Notes under the pieces: generated by a model
Told to the model about the DNA's origin: nothing
What the model saw: only the letters and a program-made list of their open reading frames with translations
Database searches by the model: none
Program-made: the position numbers and the translations under genes
Source of the DNA: CAZWRK01 sp964635875
GTDB taxonomy: Bacteria; Pseudomonadota; Gammaproteobacteria; Burkholderiales; Aquaspirillaceae
NCBI GenBank assembly: GCA_964635875.1
Contig: CAZWRK010000072.1
Coordinates: forward strand, 1 to 20,108
Reading direction: 5' to 3'
DNA: 20,108 bases
Shown: in pieces, positions 6,932 through 13,201 of the stretch
Layout of the letters: every line of letters begins with the position of its first letter
Position numbering within the stretch: the stretch's first letter is position 1

Positions 6932-8314
6932 ATGCAAGCACTGTACTCTTTGATTCGGCCTTTTTTGTTTCGTATGGATCCGGAAAAAGCCCATGAATTT
7001 ACGTTAAACATGCTCCAGTTAGCGAGCAGCTATGGTCTTGATGGCTTGTTTTCGAGTCGTTCTCGGGCGATGCCGGTCGAAGTGATGGGAATGACATTTC
7101 CAAACCCAGTCGGATTGGCTGCAGGGCTCGATAAAAATGCGGAGTATTTGGATGCTTTGGGGCATTTAGGATTTGGTTTTATTGAGGTTGGCACGGTGAC
7201 GCCTCGTCCACAGGATGGCAACCCCAAGCCGCGTATGTTCCGCTTTCCGGGGCCCGACGCGATTATTAATCGGATGGGCTTCAATAATCATGGTGTCGAT
7301 GCCATGATTGAAAACCTAAAAAAGACCCGCTATCGCGGCATTTTAGGGATCAATATTGGCAAAAATGCCACGACACCAATCGAGAATGCTGTCGATGATT
7401 ACCTTGTTTGTATGAATAAGGTTTATCAATACGCCAATTACATTACCGTCAACATCTCTTCTCCAAATACCAAGAACCTTCGTGATTTACAGTCTGAGGA
7501 TGCGCTCGGAAAGCTGTTGACGCAGCTGAAAATGCGCCAAAAAGAATTGGCTGAACAAACGGGGCGCTATGTTCCATTTGCCGTCAAAATTGCGCCAGAC
7601 TTGGATAAAGATGGCATTGAGGCCATTGCACGTCAGCTTTATCAAAACAAAATTGACGGCGTGATTGCGACAAACACAACTTTGTCTCGCAATGGTTTGT
7701 CTCATTTACCGGCCTCTGAAGAGGCGGGCGGGATGAGTGGTGCGCCATTAAATAATCGAGCAACCAGTGTTGTGCGTGAGTTGTCGCGCCTGCTTGGTGA
7801 AAAAATTCCTGTCATTGGGGTCGGTGGCATTACGCGTGGTAGCGATGCTTTAGAAAAAATGGATGCGGGTGCGGCGCTTGTTCAGCTCTATAGTGGTTTG
7901 ATTTTTAGGGGGCCGGGCTTGATTCAAGAGTGTATTGATACAGTCGGCCCTTCTCTGCGCCAAAAGCAAGAGGCACGCAAAACGCAAACGCGTGCGCCAA
8001 TGCCGCCTCCGATTGCGGAGATTATTCATCGTTTAGAGGCGGAAGCTGCGGCTGCATTGGAGCAAGAGGCGGCCGCAAAAGCTGCTGAGGAAGCCGCAAA
8101 TCAGGCGGTTGTGGAAGCGCCTCCGGTCGAAGAGCCTCCTCCAAAAGCACCGTATAAAACTTCCAAGGAAGAGATGGAAGAGGCGGCAACACGTGCATTG
8201 CTAGAGGCTGTGACGGCCCCACCTAAGCCCTTAGATATTGGTAAAAACCTGACCTTGGATGAGGCCGCTGCAATTTTAGGCGAGCTGTCGCGCGACACGC
8301 GTCGTAATCGTTAA
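6932..8314 (+). CDS. pyrD: Dihydroorotate dehydrogenase (quinone), with C-terminal extension
   Basis: Class 2 dihydroorotate dehydrogenase: oxidises dihydroorotate to orotate with FMN and passes electrons to quinone at the inner membrane (step 4 of UMP synthesis). The membrane-binding N-terminal helices (MQALYSLIRPFLFRMDPEKA) mark class 2. Core signatures are GLAAGLDKNAE (61-71), NRMGFNNHG (113-121), ITVNISSPNTKNLRDLQ with the class 2 catalytic serine near residues 176-177, ATNTT (246-250), and GVGGI...LVQLYSGLIFRGP (296-328). The normal enzyme ends near residue 343; here about 117 more residues follow, rich in Ala, Glu and Pro, ending in NLTLDEAAAILGELSRDT. No clear Shine-Dalgarno precedes the ATG. 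It converges with bpt. Confidence 0.95.
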   Translation: MQALYSLIRPFLFRMDPEKAHEFTLNMLQLASSYGLDGLFSSRSRAMPVEVMGMTFPNPVGLAAGLDKNAEYLDALGHLGFGFIEVGTVTPRPQDGNPKPRMFRFPGPDAIINRMGFNNHGVDAMIENLKKTRYRGILGINIGKNATTPIENAVDDYLVCMNKVYQYANYITVNISSPNTKNLRDLQSEDALGKLLTQLKMRQKELAEQTGRYVPFAVKIAPDLDKDGIEAIARQLYQNKIDGVIATNTTLSRNGLSHLPASEEAGGMSGAPLNNRATSVVRELSRLLGEKIPVIGVGGITRGSDALEKMDAGAALVQLYSGLIFRGPGLIQECIDTVGPSLRQKQEARKTQTRAPMPPPIAEIIHRLEAEAAAALEQEAAAKAAEEAANQAVVEAPPVEEPPPKAPYKTSKEEMEEAATRALLEAVTAPPKPLDIGKNLTLDEAAAILGELSRDTRRNR

Positions 8315-8347
8315 GCACTCAATTTGGGGGTATACGCAGATGCAAAA

Positions 8348-8382
8348 ACCGCCGGCGTGAAGCTTATTCCGCCGGCGATTTT
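8348..8382. terminator. Bidirectional terminator between pyrD and bpt
   Basis: Two copies of CGCCGGCG (8350-8357 and 8370-8377), each itself a palindrome, form an 8-bp GC stem around a 12-nt loop. The plus strand continues ATTTTGTTG and the minus strand GTTTTTGC, so it can stop both convergent transcripts. The bpt stop codon (8364-8366) lies in the loop, so one arm is bpt coding sequence. Confidence 0.75.
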
Positions 8383-9122
8383 GTTGATGTGTTGCCGAGC
8401 TCTGCAGCGTTTCGCCATTGCCCTGAGATGAGCTGCTCAAGTGGTTGGAAATTCATTTTGTATGCCATTTTTCGGCAGTGGTTCACCCAGTAGCCCAAGT
8501 ACAAATAGGGTAATCCCTGCCGTTTGCACTCCGTAATTTGCCACAGCACGTTATAGACCCCGTAGCTGGCTTGGGGAACGTCGGGGTCAAAAAAGGTGTA
8601 AACCGCAGACAGTCCATCATCTAGTTGATCAATCAGACTCACCATGCGCAGGGTGTCTTCTTCAATAAACTCAACAAGGTAACTTGTGACGTGGCTCTTG
8701 AGAATAAACTCAGCGTATTGATTGCGGTCGTCATCGGCCATTGTGCCGCCAGCGTGTCGTGCACTTTGGTAACGTGTGTACAGCGCATAGTGCGCTTCAT
8801 GAAATGCCAAAGGTACGATGCGGGTTGTTAGGTTTTGATGGCGCGTGACTGCACGACGCTGGCTGCGGCTGGCATGAAAACGTGCAACAGGGAGTCGTAC
8901 AGCAATGCATTGTTTACAGTCGTCACAATACGGCCGGTAAATAAACAAGCCACTACGCCGAAACCCTAGGCGGACAAGTTGGCTGTAGGTTTCGGTGTTG
9001 ATCGCTTCAATAGGGACAGCGACTTGCGATCGTGCATCCTTATCATCAAGGTAGCTGCATGGGTAGTTGGCTGTTGCATAAAAATGCAACGGAGTGTCGT
9101 GTTTAGGCGGTCGGTGATTCAT
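8364..9122 (-). CDS. bpt: Aspartate/glutamate leucyltransferase (Bpt)
   Basis: Aminoacyl-tRNA-protein transferase of 252 aa. It has the ATE-family N-terminal motif FYATANYPCSYL and the Cys cluster YRPYCDDCKQCIAVRLPV (residues about 62-79); bacterial members of this family were shown in Vibrio vulnificus to transfer leucine onto N-terminal Asp/Glu, making N-degrons for ClpS/ClpAP. The C-terminal ATE domain is recognisable by GLSAVYTFFDPD and YLYLGYWVNHC.KM. The start at 9122 lies inside the end of aat (20-bp overlap), so the two are co-transcribed and together cover acidic and basic secondary N-end residues. Older annotation names it arginyl-tRNA-protein transferase (ate). Confidence 0.92.
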   Translation of the reverse strand: MNHRPPKHDTPLHFYATANYPCSYLDDKDARSQVAVPIEAINTETYSQLVRLGFRRSGLFIYRPYCDDCKQCIAVRLPVARFHASRSQRRAVTRHQNLTTRIVPLAFHEAHYALYTRYQSARHAGGTMADDDRNQYAEFILKSHVTSYLVEFIEEDTLRMVSLIDQLDDGLSAVYTFFDPDVPQASYGVYNVLWQITECKRQGLPYLYLGYWVNHCRKMAYKMNFQPLEQLISGQWRNAAELGNTSTKSPAE

Positions 9123-9816
9123 GGGAAAACTCGCTTCTCCAGAAATCAGCAGCAGGGGCCGGTTCTGTAATGGCGTGGCGCAAATGTGTGATAAATGCCT
9201 CGCGTGGAATTTCGTACGCGCCGAATCGTGCTAAATGGTCGGTATACACCTGACAATCAATCATTTTAAACCCTGCCTGATGGAGGTGCTCGACGAGGGT
9301 GACGAAAGCCAGTTTTGAAGCATCAGCTTGATGGGCGAACATCGATTCACCATAGAACATTTTGCCAATCGCGATGCCATACAATCCACCTACTAGCTGA
9401 TGGTCATACCATGTCTCTACCGAGTGGGCATACCCTTGGCGATGCAATTCAGTGTAGGCCGCAATCACTTCTGATGTGATCCATGTGCCGTTTTGTCCTG
9501 GCCGAGGGGTGTTGGCGCAATGCTGGATCACTTGTGAAAAGGCTTGGTCAAATGTGATGCGCCATGCGCGATGGCGCCTGACTTTGGCCAGTGAGCGAGG
9601 GACTTTCAGTTCAGCCGTGGTGAGTGTCATCCGTGGATCGGGACTCCACCACAAGACCGGCTCTCCCGGCGAATACCATGGGAAGATGCCATTTTTATAA
9701 GCTTCGAGCAGGTGATCCGCGCGTAATTCAGTGCTTGCGGCCAGTAGGCCAGACGGCTCTCTGAGCGCGCTGTGCAAGGGTGGAAACGGCTGTCCAGCCC
9801 GAATCCATGGGATCAT
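9103..9816 (-). CDS. aat: Leucyl/phenylalanyl-tRNA-protein transferase
   Basis: Aat transfers Leu or Phe from tRNA to N-terminal Lys/Arg, creating primary N-degrons read by ClpS and degraded by ClpAP in the cytoplasm. The protein is 237 aa, the usual length. Family signatures are visible: GLLAAST-LRADHLLEAYKNGIFPW, then WWSPDPR near the N-terminus, WITSEVIAAY, YAHSVETW, GGLYGIAIGKMFYGESMF, and the DCQVYTDHLARFGA region near the C-terminus. Its start shares ATGA with the fur stop (4-bp overlap) and its end overlaps bpt by 20 bp, so all three should sit on one mRNA. No interruption or missing block is seen. Confidence 0.94.
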   Translation of the reverse strand: MIPWIRAGQPFPPLHSALREPSGLLAASTELRADHLLEAYKNGIFPWYSPGEPVLWWSPDPRMTLTTAELKVPRSLAKVRRHRAWRITFDQAFSQVIQHCANTPRPGQNGTWITSEVIAAYTELHRQGYAHSVETWYDHQLVGGLYGIAIGKMFYGESMFAHQADASKLAFVTLVEHLHQAGFKMIDCQVYTDHLARFGAYEIPREAFITHLRHAITEPAPAADFWRSEFSHESPTA

Positions 9817-10241
9817 GATGTTTTATGTTCGCAGTCTGTTTTGGTGCATTCTGCGTAAAGATAGAGTGCGTGTTCTTGAATTTTAAAGCCGTGTTGTTTG
9901 GCTACTTTTTCTTGAAGGGCTTCGATTTCTGGCTCAAAGAACTCAACGACACGACCGCACTGCATGCACACTAAATGATCGTGATGATGGCCGTGATTCA
10001 GCTCGTAGACCGCGCGTTCAGATTCAAAGTGGTGTCGGGTTAAAATACCGGCTTGTTCGAACTGTGTAAGAACTCGATAGACGGTTGCGAGGCCAATATC
10101 GATTTTTTCTTCGAGCATGATGCGGTACACATCCTCGGCTGAAAGATGGCGAAGTCCGCATGTTTCGAAGAGATTGAGAATTTTAAGACGTGGGCCAGTG
10201 GCTTTCAGTCCAATATCTTTGAGGTGGGAGGCTTTAGTCAT
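9813..10241 (-). CDS. fur: Ferric uptake regulator Fur
   Basis: Iron-responsive dimeric repressor of 142 aa. The winged-helix N-terminus carries GLKATGPRLKIL (11-22) and the recognition helix LATVYRVLTQFE (51-62). Metal sites are visible: the HGHHHDH run (83-89) and CMQC (92-95), plus a C-terminal Cys pair at 132 and 137 (CTKTDC). These features favour Fur over Zur, which lacks the EDVYR...IGLATVYR context. It is divergent from bamE, an arrangement known from Pseudomonas and Xanthomonas (omlA/fur). The gene overlaps aat by 4 bp. A GAGAG ribosome site lies just before the ATG. Confidence 0.95.
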   Translation of the reverse strand: MTKASHLKDIGLKATGPRLKILNLFETCGLRHLSAEDVYRIMLEEKIDIGLATVYRVLTQFEQAGILTRHHFESERAVYELNHGHHHDHLVCMQCGRVVEFFEPEIEALQEKVAKQHGFKIQEHALYLYAECTKTDCEHKTS

Positions 10242-10339
10242 AACTCTCTACTATGTCGCTAAATGTCGGCTTTGTCAGTTATGATAAAGCCTTTTGTGCG
10301 CCTTGCCTAATGACTGGGTAACTACTCTACAGGATTGCT
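10242..10339. promoter_or_regulatory. fur/bamE intergenic region: dyad over the likely fur -10
   Basis: A 24-bp dyad (10268-10291) has arms GGCTTTGTCA and TGATAAAGCC, pairing over 10 bp with one G-T pair around GTTA. On the minus strand TAGGCA (10304-10309) and TATCAT (10281-10286) are 17 bases apart and form a plausible fur promoter, so the dyad covers the -10 element. It could be an operator, possibly for Fur itself, though it does not match the Fur box consensus well. On the plus strand the same hairpin is followed by TTTT and could act as an attenuator before bamE. Confidence 0.4.
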
Positions 10340-10726
10340 ATGCGAATTATTCTGCCCGTTATTGTCTCCTTGCTGCTTGCCGCCTGCAGTGTCAGCTCCC
10401 CACTCCGTTGGATACAGCCGCACTCGATTGATATTCAACAGGGTAATGTGGTCAGCCAAGATGTGATTGCAAAATTGGAGCCGGGGATGTCCCGCAGCCA
10501 AGTTAAATTTTTACTTGGCTCGCCCTTGGTTTCGGATATGTTTCATGCGGATCGTTGGGACTATAAATATCAATACTATAAAAATGGCCGCCTTGTTTCG
10601 GATGCTTTGTTTACGGTCTATTTCAAAGATGATCGGATGACGCATTACGAAGGAAGTGTGTTGCCCGATCGTCAAGCTAAGCCGGATGAGCAACCTGTGA
10701 CCGTCTCACCTGCTGCCAAACTATAA
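10340..10726 (+). CDS. bamE: Outer membrane assembly lipoprotein BamE
   Basis: BamE (SmpA/OmlA) is a lipoprotein of the BAM complex that inserts beta-barrel proteins into the outer membrane. The 128-aa product begins with a lipoprotein signal peptide ending in the lipobox LLAAC, with Cys16 as the lipidated residue and Ser at +2 favouring outer-membrane sorting. The mature part has the family core: GNVVSQDVIAKLEPGMSRSQ, VKFLLGSPLVSD and DRWDYKYQYY, followed by the VYFKDD strand. Length fits the family. It is divergent from fur and is followed 16 bases later by dapB on the same strand, so the two may be co-transcribed. Confidence 0.93.
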   Translation: MRIILPVIVSLLLAACSVSSPLRWIQPHSIDIQQGNVVSQDVIAKLEPGMSRSQVKFLLGSPLVSDMFHADRWDYKYQYYKNGRLVSDALFTVYFKDDRMTHYEGSVLPDRQAKPDEQPVTVSPAAKL

Positions 10727-10742
10727 GAATTAAGGATTTTTC

Positions 10743-11549
10743 ATGTCTGAACGTAATATCGTCATTGCTGGCGCGAGCGGCCGTATGGGGCGCGCGTTAA
10801 TTGAAGCTACGTTATCTACGCCGGGTTGCCGCTTGCATGCGGCGTTAGAGCGCGAAGGAAGCGAGTGGTTAGGGCAAGATGCCGGTTTGTTTATGGGGCA
10901 GCAATCGGGTGTCACCATCACTTCGGATTTGGACTCTGCTTTGGTCGGCGCTGATACCTTGATTGAGTTTACGCGTCCAGAAGGCTCTTTAGTTTACTTA
11001 GAGGCGTGTCGCCGTCATGGTGTTCAACTTGTGATTGGGACGACCGGCTTTGATGATGCGGGTAAAGCTGCAATTCAGGCCGCTTCCCAAGAAATTGGTA
11101 TTGTTTTTGCCCCTAACTTCTCTGTCGGCGTCAACTTGACCTTCAAGCTGCTCGAAATGGCAGCGAAGGTTTTGGACGAAGGCTACGACATCGAAATTAT
11201 CGAAGCGCATCATCGTCATAAGGTGGACGCGCCATCGGGAACCGCTTTGCGTATGGGCGAGGTGATTGCCGATACTTTGGGGCGTGATTTAAAAACTTGC
11301 GCGGTTTATGGCCGCGAGGGTGTGACCGGCGAGCGAGACCCCAAAACGATTGGATTTGCAACCGTTCGCGGAGGTGATGTTGTTGGCGACCATACCGCAT
11401 TGTTTGCCACGATGGGTGAGCGTGTCGAGATTACGCATAAAGCATCGAGTCGAATGACATTTGCTAATGGCGCGGTGCGTGCGGCTCGTTGGCTATCGGA
11501 TAAGCCTACCGGCCTGTTTGATATGCAGGATGTTTTAGCGCTGCGCTAA
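10743..11549 (+). CDS. dapB: 4-hydroxy-tetrahydrodipicolinate reductase
   Basis: DapB reduces 4-hydroxy-tetrahydrodipicolinate with NAD(P)H in the diaminopimelate pathway, supplying lysine and peptidoglycan. The 268-aa protein has the nucleotide-binding GASGRMGRALI (10-20), the GTTGF loop (99-103), APNFSVGVN (123-131), and the signature EAHHRHKVDAPSGTA with catalytic His156 and Lys160. Length matches E. coli DapB (273 aa). An AAGGA ribosome site lies 6 bases before the ATG. The gene follows bamE by 16 bp and is closed by a strong terminator, so bamE-dapB is a likely two-gene unit. Confidence 0.96.
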   Translation: MSERNIVIAGASGRMGRALIEATLSTPGCRLHAALEREGSEWLGQDAGLFMGQQSGVTITSDLDSALVGADTLIEFTRPEGSLVYLEACRRHGVQLVIGTTGFDDAGKAAIQAASQEIGIVFAPNFSVGVNLTFKLLEMAAKVLDEGYDIEIIEAHHRHKVDAPSGTALRMGEVIADTLGRDLKTCAVYGREGVTGERDPKTIGFATVRGGDVVGDHTALFATMGERVEITHKASSRMTFANGAVRAARWLSDKPTGLFDMQDVLALR

Positions 11550-11578
11550 ATTTGTCGAGTTACCTTGCTTTGCAATAA

Positions 11579-11612
11579 CCTCAAAGGCGTCTTGTATGCT
11601 TTTGGGGTTTTT
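11579..11612 (+). terminator. Intrinsic terminator after dapB
   Basis: Arms 11579-11588 (CCTCAAAGGC) and 11598-11607 (GCTTTTGGGG) pair over 10 bp with two G-U pairs and are followed directly by TTTTT and an A/T-rich tail. It lies 29 bases after the dapB stop. Confidence 0.82.
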
Positions 11613-12077
11613 AATTATTTGGCTTGATATTATGTTTTTTTATAATTTTTGGTATGAGGTTCATCATTTTCGTCTACAAAATTCGCGATAAATGCTATAA
11701 ATACTAAAATCAGTGTTTCCCTAGGCACTGTTTCCGATGCGTTTATCTGAAATCAGCTTGTGCTCTACTTTTCTGTTTCGTGTGATACCTGGCTTTTTCT
11801 CCGGTTTTTTTGGGGAGAGGAGGGGGCGCAGTTTAGAGACTGGTGTTTTAGGTCGATGTTTTGAAAATTGTTCAGGAAGAGATGTTTTTTTCCATATGGG
11901 ATAATTGTTGTAAAAATTTTAAAAGCTACGGCATATTAAGTTAATATGGGTCTTCGTTGTTATCTAGGTGTCGGTGGCATTATTAAATAATGCCGTGTGG
12001 TGGATACCAAGAGTCACTGATGTCTTGCTGATCAAAAATCAGATGGACTCAGTCCTTAATGAATAGAAATGTGAACT
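11613..12077. promoter_or_regulatory. A+T-rich region with palindromes upstream of the regulator gene
   Basis: No gene is seen in these 465 bp. The stretch nearest the next gene holds several perfect dyads: CCATATGG (11892-11899), a 17-bp palindrome CATATTAA-G-TTAATATG (11932-11948), a 19-bp palindrome GGCATTATT-A-AATAATGCC (11976-11994), and a small hairpin CTGAT/ATCAG just before the start codon. Such clustering suggests operator sites, plausibly for the HTH-receiver protein encoded next. No strong -35/-10 pair could be fixed. Confidence 0.4.
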
Positions 12078-12737
12078 ATGAATAATATCGATCCGCAAAC
12101 TAAAGCATCTGAAATGTATTGCAGCACCCGAAAAGCGGCGGATATGTTGAGTGTCTGCTTGGGGACGGTGCAGAACATGGTCGAGAGTGGTGTGCTCGAA
12201 GCTTGGAGAACTGTCGGTGGGCATCGTCGTATTCTAGTCAAATCTGTTCAAGATTATATCGAACTAAGAGATCGCGGTATTTCTACCCCGCCAGCAGCCC
12301 CTTCACCTTCTGCTGCTGTGTCAAATCAACAGACGCTCTCTATTTTGTTAGCGGATGATGATCCCGTGACACGAAAAATGATCAGCAAAGCTTTAGAAAG
12401 TTGGCAAATGCCGGTTTCTATTGAGATGGTTGGTAATGGGTTTGAGGGCCTATTGCGCTTAGGTCAAAAAATCCCTGATTTGCTGTTAACTGACCTGCGA
12501 ATGCCTGGCATGGATGGTTTTCAGATGATCAAAACTTTACGAGCAGATCCACGTTTTTCTTCGATGGATATCGTTGCAATTACAGGCCTGAGTGTGGATG
12601 AAATTGCTCGTGAAGGCGGTTTGCCTCCTGATATTTCTATTTTTACAAAACCTATTTCTCTTGAGGTGTTGCGAGGGTTTTTGCAGGCAAAAATAGTTCA
12701 TATTTTAAAAAGCCAAAATAAAAATATTTCTGCCTGA
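12078..12737 (+). CDS. Response regulator with N-terminal excisionase-type HTH and C-terminal receiver
   Basis: Putative transcription factor of 219 aa with unusual domain order. Residues about 14-62 form a MerR/excisionase-type DNA-binding domain (STRKAADMLSVCLGTVQNMV, then the wing WRTVGGHRRI). A Pro/Ala/Ser linker (70-86) follows, then a receiver domain (88-208) with acidic Asp93/94, phospho-acceptor Asp139 (LLTDLRMPGMDG), Thr169 and Lys191, all intact. Most response regulators have the receiver first. It is followed after 24 bp by a stand-alone receiver and then a histidine kinase, which is the likely phosphate source. The target is unknown; palindromes upstream could be autoregulatory sites. 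No strong Shine-Dalgarno is visible. Confidence 0.85.
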   Translation: MNNIDPQTKASEMYCSTRKAADMLSVCLGTVQNMVESGVLEAWRTVGGHRRILVKSVQDYIELRDRGISTPPAAPSPSAAVSNQQTLSILLADDDPVTRKMISKALESWQMPVSIEMVGNGFEGLLRLGQKIPDLLLTDLRMPGMDGFQMIKTLRADPRFSSMDIVAITGLSVDEIAREGGLPPDISIFTKPISLEVLRGFLQAKIVHILKSQNKNISA

Positions 12738-12761
12738 TATTTTAAATAAATAGGTTTCGCT

Positions 12762-13124
12762 GTGCAAAAAAAGCATGTTTTAGTGGTTGATGATAATGCA
12801 ATGAATCGCCGTTTGGCATGTGCTTTTCTAGCGCTGCTCAATTGGGATGTGAGCGAGTGTGACTCCGGCATTAAAGCACTAGATCTCATTGCAGTTAAAA
12901 CACCAGATGCCATTTTACTTGATATTAGTATGCCTGATATGAATGGCGAAGATGTGTGTCGAAAAATTCGGCAAAATCCCGCTCTTTCTCAGTTGTTTAT
13001 TGTTGCTTATACTGCACATGCAATGGTCGAAGAGAGGAGTCGGATTCTTGCTGCGGGATTTAATGATATTTTAATTAAGCCTGTGAGCTTTGATATGATT
13101 AAGTCTATTTTTGATGAAAAATAA
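12762..13124 (+). CDS. Single-domain response regulator (CheY-like receiver)
   Basis: Stand-alone receiver domain of 120 aa with no output domain. The acidic pair Asp10/Asp11 (VVDDNAMNRR), phospho-acceptor Asp54 (ILLDISMPDMNG), Thr84 (AYTAHA) and Lys106 (IKPVS) are all present, so it should be phosphorylatable. The NRR and TAHA sequences resemble receivers that are part of hybrid kinases or phosphorelays more than chemotaxis CheY. The start is GTG at 12762, supported by an AGGT element 6 bases upstream and by the first beta-strand beginning at residue 4. It is 24 bp behind the HTH-receiver gene and is followed by a terminator before the kinase gene. Confidence 0.88.
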   Translation: MQKKHVLVVDDNAMNRRLACAFLALLNWDVSECDSGIKALDLIAVKTPDAILLDISMPDMNGEDVCRKIRQNPALSQLFIVAYTAHAMVEERSRILAAGFNDILIKPVSFDMIKSIFDEK

Positions 13125-13141
13125 CATAACCATGCTTAATG

Positions 13142-13177
13142 AAAAAGACCGCTTAGAAAAGGGGTCTTTTTTGTTTT
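13142..13177 (+). terminator. Intrinsic terminator between the receiver gene and the kinase gene
   Basis: AAAAAGACC (13142-13150) pairs perfectly with GGTCTTTTT (13163-13171), and the T-tract continues to 13177 with one G. It ends only 24 bases before the kinase start, so kinase expression would need read-through or a promoter inside or upstream of this hairpin. The A-rich 5' arm also makes it a potential terminator on the minus strand. Confidence 0.85.
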
Positions 13178-13201
13178 TAATGAAAATACGGAAAATGTAT
13201 T

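Noticed and set aside
6917..6940. E. coli-type pyrimidine-controlled translation hairpin at the pyrD start
   Set aside because: No stable hairpin involving the ribosome site is visible and no transcription start can be fixed.
8101..8298. Minus-strand frames opposite the pyrD tail (8022-8222, 8101-8298)
   Set aside because: Products of the repetitive Ala/Glu/Pro coding strand; the pyrD frame is continuous with the enzyme core and ends at a proper stop before the terminator.
11976..11994. Sigma-54 promoter, because of TGGCA near the 19-bp palindrome
   Set aside because: No GC dinucleotide at the -12 distance; the GG to GC gap is 14 bases instead of 10.
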